Below, in pieces: positions 8,694 to 18,930 of a stretch of DNA of 64,000 bases. A program made the translations under genes and the position numbers. Position 1 is the stretch's first letter. Each line of letters starts with the position of its first letter. Under the pieces are notes generated by a model. It had not been told where the DNA came from. It ran no database searches and worked only from the letters and a program-made list of their open reading frames with translations. This stretch comes from Caldilineaceae bacterium (GTDB lineage: Bacteria > Chloroflexota > Anaerolineae > Caldilineales > Caldilineaceae). The stretch is taken from positions 5,387 to 69,386 of the forward strand of contig JAPKMW010000060.1 in NCBI GenBank assembly GCA_026645575.1, written 5' to 3'.

Positions 8694-9230
8694 ATGTACG
8701 AACTCCACGAAAACGAACAATACTTTTTTGCCGAGCCAACCTTGGCCCATCTTGCCGGCTTCCTGGCCCGTTTCAACGCGCCCTGCTGTCTTTGCGCGCC
8801 GCTGCTTGGCCGGCGCCTGGCTGAACAGGGCGTGACCGTGACCATCCTCGACATTGACGAGCGCTTTGCAACAGTGCGGGGCTTTCGGCGCTACAATCTG
8901 TATAACCCGGAATGGCTGGATCAGGAGTTCGACCTGATCGTCTGCGACCCGCCCTTTTTCAATGTTTCGTTGTCCCAGTTGTTTACAGCGATCCGCCTCC
9001 TCAGTCATCACCGTTTTGACCAGCCGCTCTTGATCAGCTATCTCCAACGGCGGTCAGCGGCGATTCTGGGGGCCTTTGCACCGTTTGGGTTACAACCAAC
9101 GGGCTATCTTCCTCAATACCAAACCGTTCAGCCCGTGGAACGCAACCAGATCGAATTTTTTGGGAATCTTGCTGCTGAGCAGCTTCTTGCGCTCAATGAT
9201 GCGACCAATCCACAACCGATAAAGCAATAA
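8694..9230 (+). CDS. Probable N6-adenine-type methyltransferase (EEF1A-KMT5/N6_Mtase family)
   Basis: About 178 residues from ATG 8694 (MYELHENEQYFF). The catalytic motif CDPPFF at about residue 85 fits the [DN]PP[FYW] tetrad of N6-type methyltransferases. The opening QYFFAEPTLAHLAGFL and the DIDERFATVRGFRRYNLYNP segment are like the small family PF10237, whose eukaryotic members methylate a lysine of elongation factor 1A. Bacterial members are uncharacterised, so nucleic acid or protein could be the acceptor. The gene starts 22 nt after the previous methyltransferase stop and may be translated with it. Confidence 0.7.
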   Translation: MYELHENEQYFFAEPTLAHLAGFLARFNAPCCLCAPLLGRRLAEQGVTVTILDIDERFATVRGFRRYNLYNPEWLDQEFDLIVCDPPFFNVSLSQLFTAIRLLSHHRFDQPLLISYLQRRSAAILGAFAPFGLQPTGYLPQYQTVQPVERNQIEFFGNLAAEQLLALNDATNPQPIKQ

Positions 9231-9348
9231 TTTGTCGAACTCAACGGTAGCTTTTACGATCATCAGATAAGCTTTGCACAAGCTAGGGCCGGAGAGACTT
9301 CCGGCCCTGTATACTGCATTTTCGTGCGAAAGGCGTTTAGCCACAGCT

Positions 9349-9894
9349 ATGAACGACTATGCTCTGCTCTTCCAGCCAACCGTTTGGCCCAGCGGGCCAA
9401 CCATCGTGCAGTTTGAAAGCGGTGAACCGCCACCAGAGCAGCTCATCAGCAACGTCAACGCCGTGCCGGTGACAACTGACGGTCAGTGGGTGGTAATCCA
9501 GCTTGCCAGCGGCGAATGGGAGATCCCCGGCGGCACGGTTGAGCCGGGCGAACCACCACTGGCCGCGCTGCAACGGGAGTTGTTGGAAGAAGCCGGCGCA
9601 AAGATCCAATCGGCAACCTATATTGGCGCCTTGCGGATGGAGTCGCAGGCCGAGAAACCCTTTCGCCCCCATCTGCCCCACCCGGTTGCTTATCGTGCGG
9701 TCTATCTGTGTGAAGTATTGCTGATTGGCCCGCCGCAAATTCCAGTGGTGGATGGCGAACAGATTACGGCGGTCAAACAGTGTTCACTGGCTGAGGCGAT
9801 GGCTTGCTTTACTAGCATGGATCGTGGCGAGCTTGCCGAATTATACCGTTTTGCGGCAGCGCACCATGAAAGCATACATAGCTCTTTTTTGTGA
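9349..9894 (+). CDS. Nudix hydrolase
   Basis: About 181 residues from ATG 9349. The Nudix box GGTVEPGEPPLAALQRELLEEAG (split here as GGTVEPGEPP plus REL-LEEAG) lies near residues 63-85, with the catalytic REXXEE glutamates present. The N-terminal extension (FQPTVWPSGPTIVQFESGEP) and C-terminal helix are not diagnostic. The family hydrolyses nucleoside diphosphates linked to another group; substrate unknown. It is one of three Nudix genes in the window, the other two being inside the lysine cluster. Confidence 0.88.
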   Translation: MNDYALLFQPTVWPSGPTIVQFESGEPPPEQLISNVNAVPVTTDGQWVVIQLASGEWEIPGGTVEPGEPPLAALQRELLEEAGAKIQSATYIGALRMESQAEKPFRPHLPHPVAYRAVYLCEVLLIGPPQIPVVDGEQITAVKQCSLAEAMACFTSMDRGELAELYRFAAAHHESIHSSFL

Positions 9895-10023
9895 TTGCAC
9901 AGGCAGATGGATAGAGGAAACGAGTTATAGAAACGATCCGACAACGTAAAACAAAATCTTCTCGTCGGCACAAATACATGGTAAAATATTTCTGTTGGTA
10001 AAGGCAACCAAGAGAGACAGGCG

Positions 10024-10404
10024 ATGGTGAAAGTAATGGTAGATGGTATCCTAAACTACGATGAACTAAGCGACACATTGTACATTTCATTTGCACCAGG
10101 TGAGAAGGCGACCGGCATCGAGTTAAACGATAGCATTTTACTGCGCATTAATAAGCCAGAAAGACGCGCCGTTGGCATTACGATTTTCAATTACTCGTAT
10201 CTTGCGCAAAAGACGCCTACTGGTTTCCGCAGCTTACCCTTGACTGGATTAGACGAATTATCACCGGCCTTACGCGAACTAGCGCTCGATCTTCTCACAC
10301 AACCACCAGTCAGCGAATTTCTGATGATTTCAACCTATACGCCTTCGTTGACAGAGAATATACCCATTACATCACTGCAACAAGCATTTGCGCTCGCTTC
10401 TTGA
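10024..10404 (+). CDS. DUF2283-like small protein
   Basis: 126 residues, ATG 10024 after AGAGAGAC (an in-frame ATG at 10036 is an alternative). The N-terminal half (YDELSDTLYISFAPGEKATG ... IELNDSILLRI) is the short beta-rich DUF2283 pattern. The C-terminal part (LTQPPVSEFLMISTYTP ... IPITSLQQ) is shared with the protein at 31812-32219, which has RRPPLIEFLTLSSYTP and VIPTTAIKQ. DUF2283 proteins often neighbour small nuclease-like toxins and may be antitoxins; this copy has no such neighbour. Confidence 0.65.
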   Translation: MVKVMVDGILNYDELSDTLYISFAPGEKATGIELNDSILLRINKPERRAVGITIFNYSYLAQKTPTGFRSLPLTGLDELSPALRELALDLLTQPPVSEFLMISTYTPSLTENIPITSLQQAFALAS

Positions 10405-10410
10405 TCTGCT

Positions 10411-10950
10411 ATGACGCCGTTAGCCTTGCTCGCTTCCTACACGTTGGCCCCAACCAATTTTGACCTCGCCGCCTTCTGTGGCACATGGTACATTGTGCAG
10501 ACCAACCTCGCACTCTGGCGACGATACACCAATCCGGCGATTACTTACACCTACTTACCTGGCACAGGCGCCCCGCAGTTATTGGATGTTGTTACCTATA
10601 CGAAAGCCGGTGGCAAGCAGGGGCAGATCACCGGCATTGATCACGCCGATGAACAGCACGCCCGCTTGTTCCACTGGCGCGGCGACCAATGGTATACCCG
10701 CTGGCTGACCAGCCACTGGTGCATTATCGATCACGATCCGCACTGCGCCGAGTGGGCGGTGACCTATTTTTCGGCCACACCCTTTACTAAGGCCGGCATC
10801 GATCTCTATGCGCGCACGCCAACCCTCAGCCACGCACAAAGCGCGCTGATCCTTGCCCGCCTGCAACAACACCCCTTCTTACAGGAGCAAACAGCCGCGC
10901 TGTTCACACCGCACCACCCGGAATTTAGGGAAGATCAGCGACCTGTGTAA
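10411..10950 (+). CDS. Lipocalin-like protein
   Basis: 179 residues starting 6 nt after the previous stop, so probably co-transcribed with the DUF2283-like gene. FDLAAFCGTWYIVQTNLALW near residues 15-34 carries the GxW signature of lipocalins, followed by alternating strands (ITYTYLPG, LLDVVTYT, HARLFHWRGDQWYTRWL, WCIIDHDPHCAEWAVTYFS) that could close a beta-barrel. A late GIDLYARTP segment resembles the last strand before the helix. Unlike Blc-type lipocalins it has no signal peptide or lipobox. Ligand unknown. Assignment is by pattern. Confidence 0.6.
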   Translation: MTPLALLASYTLAPTNFDLAAFCGTWYIVQTNLALWRRYTNPAITYTYLPGTGAPQLLDVVTYTKAGGKQGQITGIDHADEQHARLFHWRGDQWYTRWLTSHWCIIDHDPHCAEWAVTYFSATPFTKAGIDLYARTPTLSHAQSALILARLQQHPFLQEQTAALFTPHHPEFREDQRPV

Positions 10951-11118
10951 ACTAATAGACAAAACGGATAAAAGGTGCACATACCGTAGGCGCCTAAAAG
11001 GCCACCGCCCCTTGCGGGTGCCCGGCACTTGATGCGAAGTTTATTTGGTTTATCTATAAGTATCAAGGAGTTTCATGGAGAGGGGATAGGGTTGGATGGA
11101 AGGGGAAGCAGGAAAACA

Positions 11119-11553
11119 ATGCAAAACGACAATGAACAAGCACGACTAGGGGCGCAGGTCACGGTCGAGCTAATCGACGAACGGGGGAACGGCGAAACGA
11201 TGAGCGTTGATCTTGTTCGCGAGGAACATGCCGACCTGGATCACGATCGCTTGGGGATGCAGACGCCGTTAGCCAAGGCGATTATCGGCAAGAAAGTGGG
11301 TGCGCTGGTGAATTATCGCATGGGCGATATTCGCCAGGTGCGGATTGTCAGCGTGCGCCCCTCACAATTGGCGGACCTAGAGAATACCGAGGAACAGCGT
11401 CAGGCCCAGTTGCAGAAAGCGCTGGCCACGGTCGAACGCACCAATGCCGAAGTTTTCGCCGCTTCCTACACCGGGAAGTGGGGCGACTATGAGTTGCGCA
11501 ATGATGAACAACAACCAAATGACGAACAACAGTTAAAGAAGAGGACGCCATGA
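11119..11553 (+). CDS. GreA/GreB C-terminal-domain-like protein
   Basis: About 144 residues from ATG 11119, preceded by GCAGGAAAAC (11108-11117); the 30 upstream residues of the open frame look non-coding. Residues ~10-85 have the FKBP-like fold of the Gre-factor C-terminal domain: GAQVTVELIDERG, then MQTPLAKAIIGKKVGALVNY and IRQVRIVSV. The N-terminal coiled coil that enters the RNA polymerase secondary channel is absent, so it is not a full transcript-cleavage factor; it may still bind polymerase (Rnk-like). A charged Q/N-rich tail follows. Its TGA overlaps the ATG of the DinB gene. Confidence 0.7.
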   Translation: MQNDNEQARLGAQVTVELIDERGNGETMSVDLVREEHADLDHDRLGMQTPLAKAIIGKKVGALVNYRMGDIRQVRIVSVRPSQLADLENTEEQRQAQLQKALATVERTNAEVFAASYTGKWGDYELRNDEQQPNDEQQLKKRTP

Positions 11554-12026
11554 TTTCCGGGGAAAATTTGATCTGGAATTTTGAACGCAATGCCAGTTAT
11601 ATTCGCACCCACCTGGACGGATTGACTCATGCCGATTCGTTGGTGCAGCCGCCGGTGAACGGCAATTGCATCAACTGGATTGTGGGTCATCTTGTCTGCT
11701 ACCGCAATTTTGCCCTGGCAATTTGCGGGTTGCCATTGGTTGTCAATGCGGCAACAGCAAACCGCTATGAACGTGGCTCCATGCCGGTGACAGGGCCGGC
11801 AGCCGATGTAACAGCGTTTGATACGTTGGTGCAAGCCTATTGGAATTCCCAGGAACAATTACTGGCCTATCTGCGCACAATGACGCCAAAACAAGCCAGT
11901 GAAATTGTCAGCGCGGCTGATTTTACCATGCCACGCAGCGAACTGCTCACCTCCTTTATGCGCCATGAGTCTTACCACGCCGGCCAACTGGAGCTTTTAC
12001 GTGAAATCGTCCTTGCAGCGCAGTAA
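11550..12026 (+). CDS. DinB family protein
   Basis: 158 residues, overlapping the previous stop by 4 nt (ATGA), so translationally coupled. It is a four-helix bundle of the DinB/YfiT type. NWIVGHLVCYRN near residue 44 and RHESYHAGQLELLRE near residue 138 provide the usual metal-binding histidines. Family members are often thiol-dependent metalloenzymes (for example mycothiol or bacillithiol transferases), but most are of unknown role. The pairing with a Gre-like gene gives no functional clue. Confidence 0.82.
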   Translation: MISGENLIWNFERNASYIRTHLDGLTHADSLVQPPVNGNCINWIVGHLVCYRNFALAICGLPLVVNAATANRYERGSMPVTGPAADVTAFDTLVQAYWNSQEQLLAYLRTMTPKQASEIVSAADFTMPRSELLTSFMRHESYHAGQLELLREIVLAAQ

Positions 12027-12052
12027 CGGAAGAAAGTGTAGGGGGATTGTCT

Positions 12053-12832
12053 ATGGATCAACAACAAATTCGTCGGCTGTTAGAGGCGGTTGCGCAAGGC
12101 GAGCAAGATGTAGAAGGGGCGCTCCATGCGTTACGGGCGCTGCCGTTTGAAGCAACCGATTTTGTCACGCTCGATCATCATCGAAGTTTGCGCTGGGGCT
12201 TTCCAGAGGTCGTTTTCTCTGAAGGGAAGACGGCGGAACAGGTGGCAGCGATTTTACAACGACTCGCCACGCGTAACCCACGGGTTCTGGCAACACGCGC
12301 CAGTGCCGAACAGTATGCTGCGGCCCGCGCCCTTACCCCAGAGCTACAGTACCATGAATTGGCGCGCTGTATCTGGCTGGATCGGGAGCCGGAACGGGTG
12401 CGTCATAGTGGTGTGGTGGTGGCCGCTGCCGGCACCAGTGACCTGCCAGTCTTGGAAGAGGCGATCTTAACCCTTGACTTGATGGGCCACCAGCCGCAAC
12501 GCATTGTCGATGTCGGCGTGGCGGGGTTGCACCGGCTCCTGCCCCATGTACCGACGCTGCAACAGGCCAATGTGGTGGTGGTCGTCGCCGGCATGGAGGG
12601 CGCCCTGGCCAGCGTCGCCGGCGGCTTGACTTCGGCGCCGGTGGTGGCCGTGCCGACTTCAGTGGGCTATGGCGCCAATTTTGGCGGTTTGGCCGCGCTG
12701 TTGGCCATGCTTAATAGCTGTGCATCGGGCGTGGCAGTGGTCAATATTGACAATGGGTTTGGCGCGGCTTGTATGGCGGCGGCGATTAACCAGCGGATTG
12801 TCAATGCGCGACAAGCGCAGCCAGAAAGTTAA
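12053..12832 (+). CDS. larB: LarB, nickel-pincer cofactor biosynthesis carboxylase/hydrolase
   Basis: About 259 residues; ATG 12053 has AGGGGGA (12040-12046) at good spacing. LarB carboxylates nicotinic acid adenine dinucleotide to the P2CMN precursor and hydrolyses it, the first step to the nickel-pincer cofactor of lactate racemase. The C-terminal AIR-carboxylase-like domain shows AAAGTSDLPV, the GMEGALASVAGGL loop and PTSVGYGANFGG, all family hallmarks. The N-terminal ~100 residues with LDHHRSLRWGFPEVVFSEGK are also typical. No larA, larC or larE gene lies nearby, so its partners must be elsewhere. Confidence 0.92.
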   Translation: MDQQQIRRLLEAVAQGEQDVEGALHALRALPFEATDFVTLDHHRSLRWGFPEVVFSEGKTAEQVAAILQRLATRNPRVLATRASAEQYAAARALTPELQYHELARCIWLDREPERVRHSGVVVAAAGTSDLPVLEEAILTLDLMGHQPQRIVDVGVAGLHRLLPHVPTLQQANVVVVVAGMEGALASVAGGLTSAPVVAVPTSVGYGANFGGLAALLAMLNSCASGVAVVNIDNGFGAACMAAAINQRIVNARQAQPES

Positions 12833-12944
12833 TAGATACACCTGTAAGGCCATACCAAGAAAATATTCATCCGTGATACCGTGATACGTGCTGCGTGAAC
12901 TGTTTAACAGTTGTGTATGATTTATTCCCTGGACTGGCCTAACT

Positions 12945-12987
12945 GTTATCATCTAAGCTGCTTATTCTAAGCAGCTTAGATGATAAC
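12945..12987. repeat. 20-bp perfect inverted repeat with 3-nt loop
   Basis: Arms 12945-12964 and 12968-12987 (GTTATCATCTAAGCTGCTTA and its complement) flank TTC. The right arm covers ATG 12980, the first possible start of the next gene, so either it is a terminator for larB or it would mask that start. Confidence 0.8.
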
Positions 12988-13891
12988 AAACGATGAACCC
13001 TATGTGACGGCTACGGCAATTGACGGAAAATTCGCAGTTTTTGCGCGAATTGCGAACATTGTTTGGGAAAACAGGAACTACGAAGGGCTGCCAATAGTTT
13101 CTGTAGGTATGATACGCACGATAGAGCAAACCTACCCCTTGCAACCCACTGTTCAGCAACACGAAAACTTTGCGCGACTGCTTATACATGATATGCGCAA
13201 TCCGCTTTCCGGGATTGTCCTCTATACGCAGCTACTGCAAACACGCGCTGAATGCACTGCGGAGCAAGAACGCTTCCTAAGCCAAATTCTGGCCGAAGCA
13301 CAGCGGCTCCGCACGCTCCTCGATCAGATGCAGTTGCTCAATAAGCTCCAGCAAGGGCAGCCATGTTTGCACCGCCAACGAACCGATCTACGGGCGCTCC
13401 TACGCGAATCCGTCAGCAAGTGTGAGTCATCAGCACTCTTGCATGGCAAGGAACTGCTAGTCACAGTTCCAACCGCGCCCATCCCACAACTACTTGTCAA
13501 TCGCCCCCTGTTACAGCATCTGCTAGACATTGTACTCAATCATGCCATTCATTTTACACCGGAATGCGCCCTGATCACGGTTGAGATGGCCGTAACCGTT
13601 GATGTCCTACACAGAGGCAGCTTGTACAAAGAGAGCAGGTGCCCTGTAATACAATTGACGATCATCGATCAGGGGCCGCCGCTACCGGCGCAGGTTTTAA
13701 CCGACCTCTATAAATTTGTCGAAGAGTGGGATGTGATTGTCGCTGACCGTGCCGGAATTGGCCTGAGTTTGGCCCTCTGCCAAATGATTGCGGAAGTGCA
13801 CGAGGGTGCGCTTGGCATCACCAACCACCAGCCCCAAGGGGTTTGCTATCGGTTGACGCTGCCGATCCCCGACAACGAATGGACGCCTTAG
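12980..13891 (+). CDS. Soluble histidine kinase (HisKA + HATPase)
   Basis: 303 residues if the first ATG is used; ATG 13109 (residue 44) is a credible alternative because residues 1-43 match nothing and the first start is inside a hairpin. The H-box LLIHDMRNPLSGIVLYTQLL places the phosphorylated His near residue 70. The N-box is weak (LDIVLNHAIHFTPE), the D/F-box is reduced to IIDQGPPLPAQVL and the G2 box is GIGLSLALC. No sensor or membrane segment is present and no response regulator is adjacent, so it probably signals through a distant partner. Partly degenerate ATP-binding motifs may mean reduced activity. Confidence 0.78.
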   Translation: MITNDEPYVTATAIDGKFAVFARIANIVWENRNYEGLPIVSVGMIRTIEQTYPLQPTVQQHENFARLLIHDMRNPLSGIVLYTQLLQTRAECTAEQERFLSQILAEAQRLRTLLDQMQLLNKLQQGQPCLHRQRTDLRALLRESVSKCESSALLHGKELLVTVPTAPIPQLLVNRPLLQHLLDIVLNHAIHFTPECALITVEMAVTVDVLHRGSLYKESRCPVIQLTIIDQGPPLPAQVLTDLYKFVEEWDVIVADRAGIGLSLALCQMIAEVHEGALGITNHQPQGVCYRLTLPIPDNEWTP

Positions 13892-13957
13892 GCTGTTGCA
13901 AGAAAATAAATCCCGTAGGCGCCTACGGGATGGGGATTCTATTCTTTGGAACAGCCT
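13891..13957. terminator. Nested hairpin after the histidine kinase
   Basis: A perfect 22-bp palindrome (13910-13931, ATCCCGTAGGCGCC...) sits inside an imperfect outer stem formed by GGCTGTT at 13891-13897 and AACAGCC near 13950-13956. It lies at the 3' end of the kinase gene. Confidence 0.55.
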
Positions 13958-13978
13958 TACACCAATGGCAGGTAGGAT

Positions 13979-14045
13979 CACCGCGCTTCATCAGTTTGTG
14001 ACTCGCAACCGATAAGAGTGAGTCACAAACTGATGAAGCGCGGTG
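13979..14045. terminator. 26-bp perfect inverted repeat between convergent kinase and phoU
   Basis: Arms 13979-14004 and 14020-14045 are perfectly complementary (starting CACCGCGCTTCATCAG), with a 15-nt loop. It is 20 nt downstream of the phoU stop and followed by a short T-rich stretch on the + side, so it may end transcripts from both directions. Confidence 0.65.
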
Positions 14046-14065
14046 CTTAATTCTTTTACGGACCC

Positions 14066-14746
14066 TTAGTTGATGCCGGCCATCTCTTCTTCGTCCAGAT
14101 CGATCTCTACCAATTCTCCCGTCACCGCATAGACAATCCGTTCGCAAATGTTGGTTGAACGGTCAGCGGCGCGTTCCAGATTGTGAGCGGCCCAGGAAAG
14201 ATAGTTGGCGTTGTCAATTGTTGTGTTGGCGGTGATGATTTGAATTAACTCGCGGTTGATGATATTGTAAAATTCATCGACTTCATCATCCCGTTTGGGG
14301 ATTTGGCGGGCGGCGGTAATGTCCTGGTTGACAAAGGCATCGAGCGAACTGCGCAACATATCAACCACAATGGTACACATCTGGGGCAGATGCACCAACG
14401 GTTTCACCAACGGTTGGTGGCCAATATAAACGGTGATGCGTCCAATGCCTTTAGCATAATCGCCAATCCGCTCCAATTCCGAGGCGATTTCCAGAACGGC
14501 AGCCAGTAGGCGCATGTCACGCGCCATGGGTTGTTGGGTCGCAATCAAGGTCAGGCACTCATCCTCGATTTTATACCGTTTTCGATTGATCAAGCGATCA
14601 TTGGCAATGATTTGACGCGCGGCGTCGAGGTCTTGCCGTTTAAGAATATCAATTGAATCCAACAAGGCTTTGCAAACCAAGCTACCCAGGACTAAGAGTT
14701 CATCCTGGAGGGCCTGAAGCTGCTTTTCATACCGGGTTCGCGTCAT
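14066..14746 (-). CDS. phoU: PhoU, phosphate signalling/transport modulator
   Basis: 226 residues, the usual PhoU length, all helical with the two-fold repeat. The metal-binding patterns of the family appear in repeat 1 (ASELERIGDYAKGI, residues ~91-104) and repeat 2 (LERAADRSTNICER, residues ~192-205). PhoU links the Pst transporter to the PhoR kinase and restrains the Pho response when phosphate is plentiful. It is the last gene of the pst run, separated from pstB by 113 nt, and followed by a strong hairpin. Confidence 0.95.
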   Translation of the reverse strand: MTRTRYEKQLQALQDELLVLGSLVCKALLDSIDILKRQDLDAARQIIANDRLINRKRYKIEDECLTLIATQQPMARDMRLLAAVLEIASELERIGDYAKGIGRITVYIGHQPLVKPLVHLPQMCTIVVDMLRSSLDAFVNQDITAARQIPKRDDEVDEFYNIINRELIQIITANTTIDNANYLSWAAHNLERAADRSTNICERIVYAVTGELVEIDLDEEEMAGIN

Positions 14747-14859
14747 GGCGCATTCTCCATTCTATCGTAACCGACTGCCGTAATCTTTCCTGTACCTGAA
14801 CATGATATACTATCCCAGTCTGTAGAAAAAATTACGAAAATCCGTTAATGAGCAAGCGA

Positions 14860-15681
<822 letters not shown>

Positions 15682-15683
15682 GA

Positions 15684-17786
15684 CTAAATTCTCCTGGTAT
15701 AACGGTTGCGCAGCAAAACAGCGCTGGCGTTGAGCGTCAGTAACAAGACAAGCAGCACAACAATGGCCGCCGCCGCAATATTGCGGAACTCATCTTGGGG
15801 CCGTGAAGTCCACTGGTAGATTTGAATTGGCAAGGTGGTAAATTTCGAGAAAGGACCGCTCGGATCCACCACGATAAAGGTCGAGGCGCCAATGACAACC
15901 AAGGGCGCGGTTTCACCCAGTGCCCGCGAGATCGCCAGAATAGTTCCGGTCAGGATGCCGGGCAGCGCGTTGGGCAGCACATGGTGCCACACCGTCTGCC
16001 ACTTAGTTGCGCCCAAGCCGAAGCTGGCCTGACGCAACGAAGCCGGCACTGCCTTAATCGCTTCACGCGCATTGATGATGATCAACGGCAGGATCAGCAA
16101 GCCCAAGGTTAGACCAGCCGCAAGCACCGTGCGCCCGTTGGCGGTGGTCGGGTCGGCGGCGCCAAAGAGGCTGCCACTGGTCAGCGGCTCCAGAATGCGC
16201 ACAAAGACGGCCAACCCCAACAGACCATAGATGATCGACGGGACGCCGGCCAGGTTGTTAATGTTGGTCTCAATCAGCCGGTTGAGGCGATTATTTTCGG
16301 CATACTCTTCCAAATAGACAGCGGCGCCCACACCAATCGGCAGCGAGAAGAGAATCGTAATCAAAATCACCCAAAGCGACCCAAGGAGCGCTGTGCGCAC
16401 GCCGGACTGTTGGGGTAGCGGCGACTGGGTGTTGGTGAGAAAATCGGGCGAAAGCCAGCTACGGAAGATCAATTGTCCATTGGAAACTTCAGCAGCAGCC
16501 ACCTCAATCTCTGAGGGCAAAAAGATCGAATCGCGTAAAGACCAGGAGCGTACAACTACCGGCTCGACGACGCGCTCTAAGACTAGATTATAGACACTCT
16601 CTTGCGACCGTTCGGCAAAGGGTTCATCATTTTCAAAACGGCGGAAGAGACCACTCGAGACGTTGGCTTGCAAGATGCTGACCAGCGCTTCTTTGGGCAA
16701 TTGTTCAAGCGTTTGCTCCGAAACGGCTTCGACAAAGAAATCCAAGGTGCCGCTGTCAATGCCCGGCACCACGCGGACAATCGGCTCCGCCGGCCAGGAG
16801 GCGTCCACCTCTGACCAAGTCTGCGCCGTTGAAAAGAAGATCTGGCGCAATTGCGCCGTCGTCACGTTGGAGAGAAAGCTGTTCTGGGCGCTGACCACGA
16901 CGGCCAGGGCATCGGCGCCGACCCGCAATTCAATTGGCGTCAACCGATTCTGGGCGCACAGCTCACTTTCAGCACGCGTGATCGCCCGGCTGGCATTGGC
17001 AATATCCACCCCTTGGTTGTCACAGAAACGGGCCAGGCCGGCTTTGGTGCCGATGTTCTCAATGGTGATCGCGCCGCCAAAACCGCTGCCCTTAAATTGC
17101 TCAGCCAAACGCGCCGTGAGCGGGTAGACCGTTGAACTGCCAGCCACCATGATCTCCCCTGCGGTGGCGTCGCCGGCGGCGGTTGCGGCTTGAAGCGCGC
17201 TGAGGTTGCCCTGAATCGTCTCTTCGGTGGTCGGGAAATAACCAACCGCGCCAATTTCCTGATTGACATTGGTCATGTAATGGTTTAGGAAAGCGGCAAC
17301 TTGCGGCTTATCAGTCAAGATCTTGGCCGTCGTATAAAGATAGAGCGGGCGGGCCAGGCCATATTCATTACTATTGATGCTATCCGCGCTCGGCGCCACG
17401 CCATCAATGCTCAAGGCTTTCAATTGCTCGGTCTCGCCCTGATAATAGGCGTAACCGAAGAAGCCAATCGCATTGGGGTTATCAACAATCCCGGCCACCA
17501 GATCATCATCATTTTCACTGGAGATGGTATTCGGGACAGCCAACAACTGTTCTTCCGCATAGGCCAACACAATGGCTTCCGGGTCGATCTTGTTCTGCAC
17601 CACTACATAGCCAAACGCGCCGTTAATGATGTTATAGAGCAAGGCCAGCAGTGCAACAATGCCAACCATCGTTGCCAAGAGAAAGAGACTTTGCCAGACA
17701 AAGCCACGGCGACGGCGACCGGCGACCTGCTCGCGCATGGCATCGCCAACCGGGAAGGGTGGTTGTAAGGATGAATTGTCGGCCAT
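15684..17786 (-). CDS. pstA: PstA permease with an inserted, circularly permuted PstS-like domain
   Basis: 700 residues, more than twice the usual ~290. One membrane helix (residues ~29-52) is followed by a ~310-residue outer loop, then a normal PstA core (residues ~460-695: [51 protein letters not shown]). The loop aligns with the PstS encoded at 18931-20016, but its halves are swapped. Residues ~88-205 ([27 protein letters not shown]) match the PstS C-terminal half. Residues ~210-360 ([61 protein letters not shown]) match the N-terminal half. The phosphate-contact loops look conserved. The start overlaps the pstC stop (TAATG). Confidence 0.93.
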   Translation of the reverse strand: MADNSSLQPPFPVGDAMREQVAGRRRRGFVWQSLFLLATMVGIVALLALLYNIINGAFGYVVVQNKIDPEAIVLAYAEEQLLAVPNTISSENDDDLVAGIVDNPNAIGFFGYAYYQGETEQLKALSIDGVAPSADSINSNEYGLARPLYLYTTAKILTDKPQVAAFLNHYMTNVNQEIGAVGYFPTTEETIQGNLSALQAATAAGDATAGEIMVAGSSTVYPLTARLAEQFKGSGFGGAITIENIGTKAGLARFCDNQGVDIANASRAITRAESELCAQNRLTPIELRVGADALAVVVSAQNSFLSNVTTAQLRQIFFSTAQTWSEVDASWPAEPIVRVVPGIDSGTLDFFVEAVSEQTLEQLPKEALVSILQANVSSGLFRRFENDEPFAERSQESVYNLVLERVVEPVVVRSWSLRDSIFLPSEIEVAAAEVSNGQLIFRSWLSPDFLTNTQSPLPQQSGVRTALLGSLWVILITILFSLPIGVGAAVYLEEYAENNRLNRLIETNINNLAGVPSIIYGLLGLAVFVRILEPLTSGSLFGAADPTTANGRTVLAAGLTLGLLILPLIIINAREAIKAVPASLRQASFGLGATKWQTVWHHVLPNALPGILTGTILAISRALGETAPLVVIGASTFIVVDPSGPFSKFTTLPIQIYQWTSRPQDEFRNIAAAAIVVLLVLLLTLNASAVLLRNRYTRRI

Positions 17787-18784
17787 TAATCGTACTCCTC
17801 ACGAAAGCGCGCCACAATGATGCGGCTAATGATATTCAAACCCAGGGTGATAAAGAAGAGCAACAGACCAATGGCAAAGAGGCTGGCGTAGTCAATCGAG
17901 TCATAGCTCAGATCGCCGCCGCTAATGCGCACAATGTGGCCGGTCATCGTCTCGGCTGCTTTAAAGGGGTTGATGATGCCAAAGTTGGTAAAGGCTTCGC
18001 CCCAACTGTTAAAGTTGCGCGGGCCGGCGCCGGCAGCGACAGCCACAACCATCGTTTCGCCTACGGCGCGCGACATGGCAACAATTACCGCTGCTGCAAT
18101 GCCGGATAGAGCCGCCGGCAACACAATGCGTACCGAGGTTTCCAGTTTGGTGGCGCCGAGACCAAAGGCGGCTTCGCGCAAGGAGCGCGGCACAGCCGTC
18201 AGCGCGTCTTCACTCATGGAAGTGACCAAGGGCAAAATTAGAATGCCGATGACGATGCCAGCCGAGGCGGTATTGTAAATTTCCACGACACCATCGCCAA
18301 AGATGTTGCGCAGAATCGGCGTCATAAAGGTCAGGGCAAAGTAGCCATAGACAATGGTGGGAATGCCCGCCAGCACTTCCAAAATCGGCTTCAAAATGCC
18401 CCGCATACGGGGCGAGGCATATTCACTCAGATAGATGGCAATCATCAAGCCAAGGGGCAGCGCAATCAGCATAGCGACAAAACTGGTTGTTAAGGTGGCA
18501 ATCAAGAGCGGCCAGATGCCAAATTCGCCAATCGCCGGTTGCCATTTTACTTTGGTAATCGTATCTAAAAGCGTCACTTCGGGCAGTTGAAAGAAGAGCA
18601 ACGCCTCTCGGCCCAGCACATATAAAATGCCGACCGTAGTCAGTACGGAAATTGCGCCACATAAAAACAGCACAACCTGGATGATTCGCTCACCAATGCG
18701 TAAGCGGCGCTGCAAGCTAAAAGGCGGCGCCGTCACGGCCACATTACGTCCAAGTGTTGCTGACGCCGATAGTTCACTTTGCAT
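17786..18784 (-). CDS. pstC: PstC, phosphate ABC transporter permease
   Basis: About 332 residues from ATG 18784, chosen over an upstream in-frame ATG (18802) because GGGAGTGG sits 4-11 nt before it. Six helices are expected. Conserved permease text includes [54 protein letters not shown] and [19 protein letters not shown]. The outer loop between helices 1 and 2 is of ordinary size, unlike that of its partner PstA. It works with PstA, PstB and PstS in phosphate uptake. Confidence 0.95.
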   Translation of the reverse strand: MQSELSASATLGRNVAVTAPPFSLQRRLRIGERIIQVVLFLCGAISVLTTVGILYVLGREALLFFQLPEVTLLDTITKVKWQPAIGEFGIWPLLIATLTTSFVAMLIALPLGLMIAIYLSEYASPRMRGILKPILEVLAGIPTIVYGYFALTFMTPILRNIFGDGVVEIYNTASAGIVIGILILPLVTSMSEDALTAVPRSLREAAFGLGATKLETSVRIVLPAALSGIAAAVIVAMSRAVGETMVVAVAAGAGPRNFNSWGEAFTNFGIINPFKAAETMTGHIVRISGGDLSYDSIDYASLFAIGLLLFFITLGLNIISRIIVARFREEYD

Positions 18785-18822
18785 TATTCCACTCCCATTC
18801 AAAAACTAGCGAATAAGCCAAA

Positions 18823-18846
18823 AGGGAGGGGGTTGCGCCCCTCCCT
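18823..18846 (-). terminator. Hairpin between pstS and pstC (partial terminator)
   Basis: GC-rich 9-bp stem (18823-18831 with 18838-18846, AGGGAGGGG) followed on the minus strand by TTTT. Placed between pstS and pstC it would let most transcripts end after pstS, giving more binding protein than permease, as in many SBP-first operons. Confidence 0.6.
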
Positions 18847-18930
18847 GGATTGTTCAAAAAGTTGTTATCTGATGCCCGATAACGTACAGAAAGTTTTTAG
18901 AAACCAGCTTTCTTTACCCAGGCTAACAAC

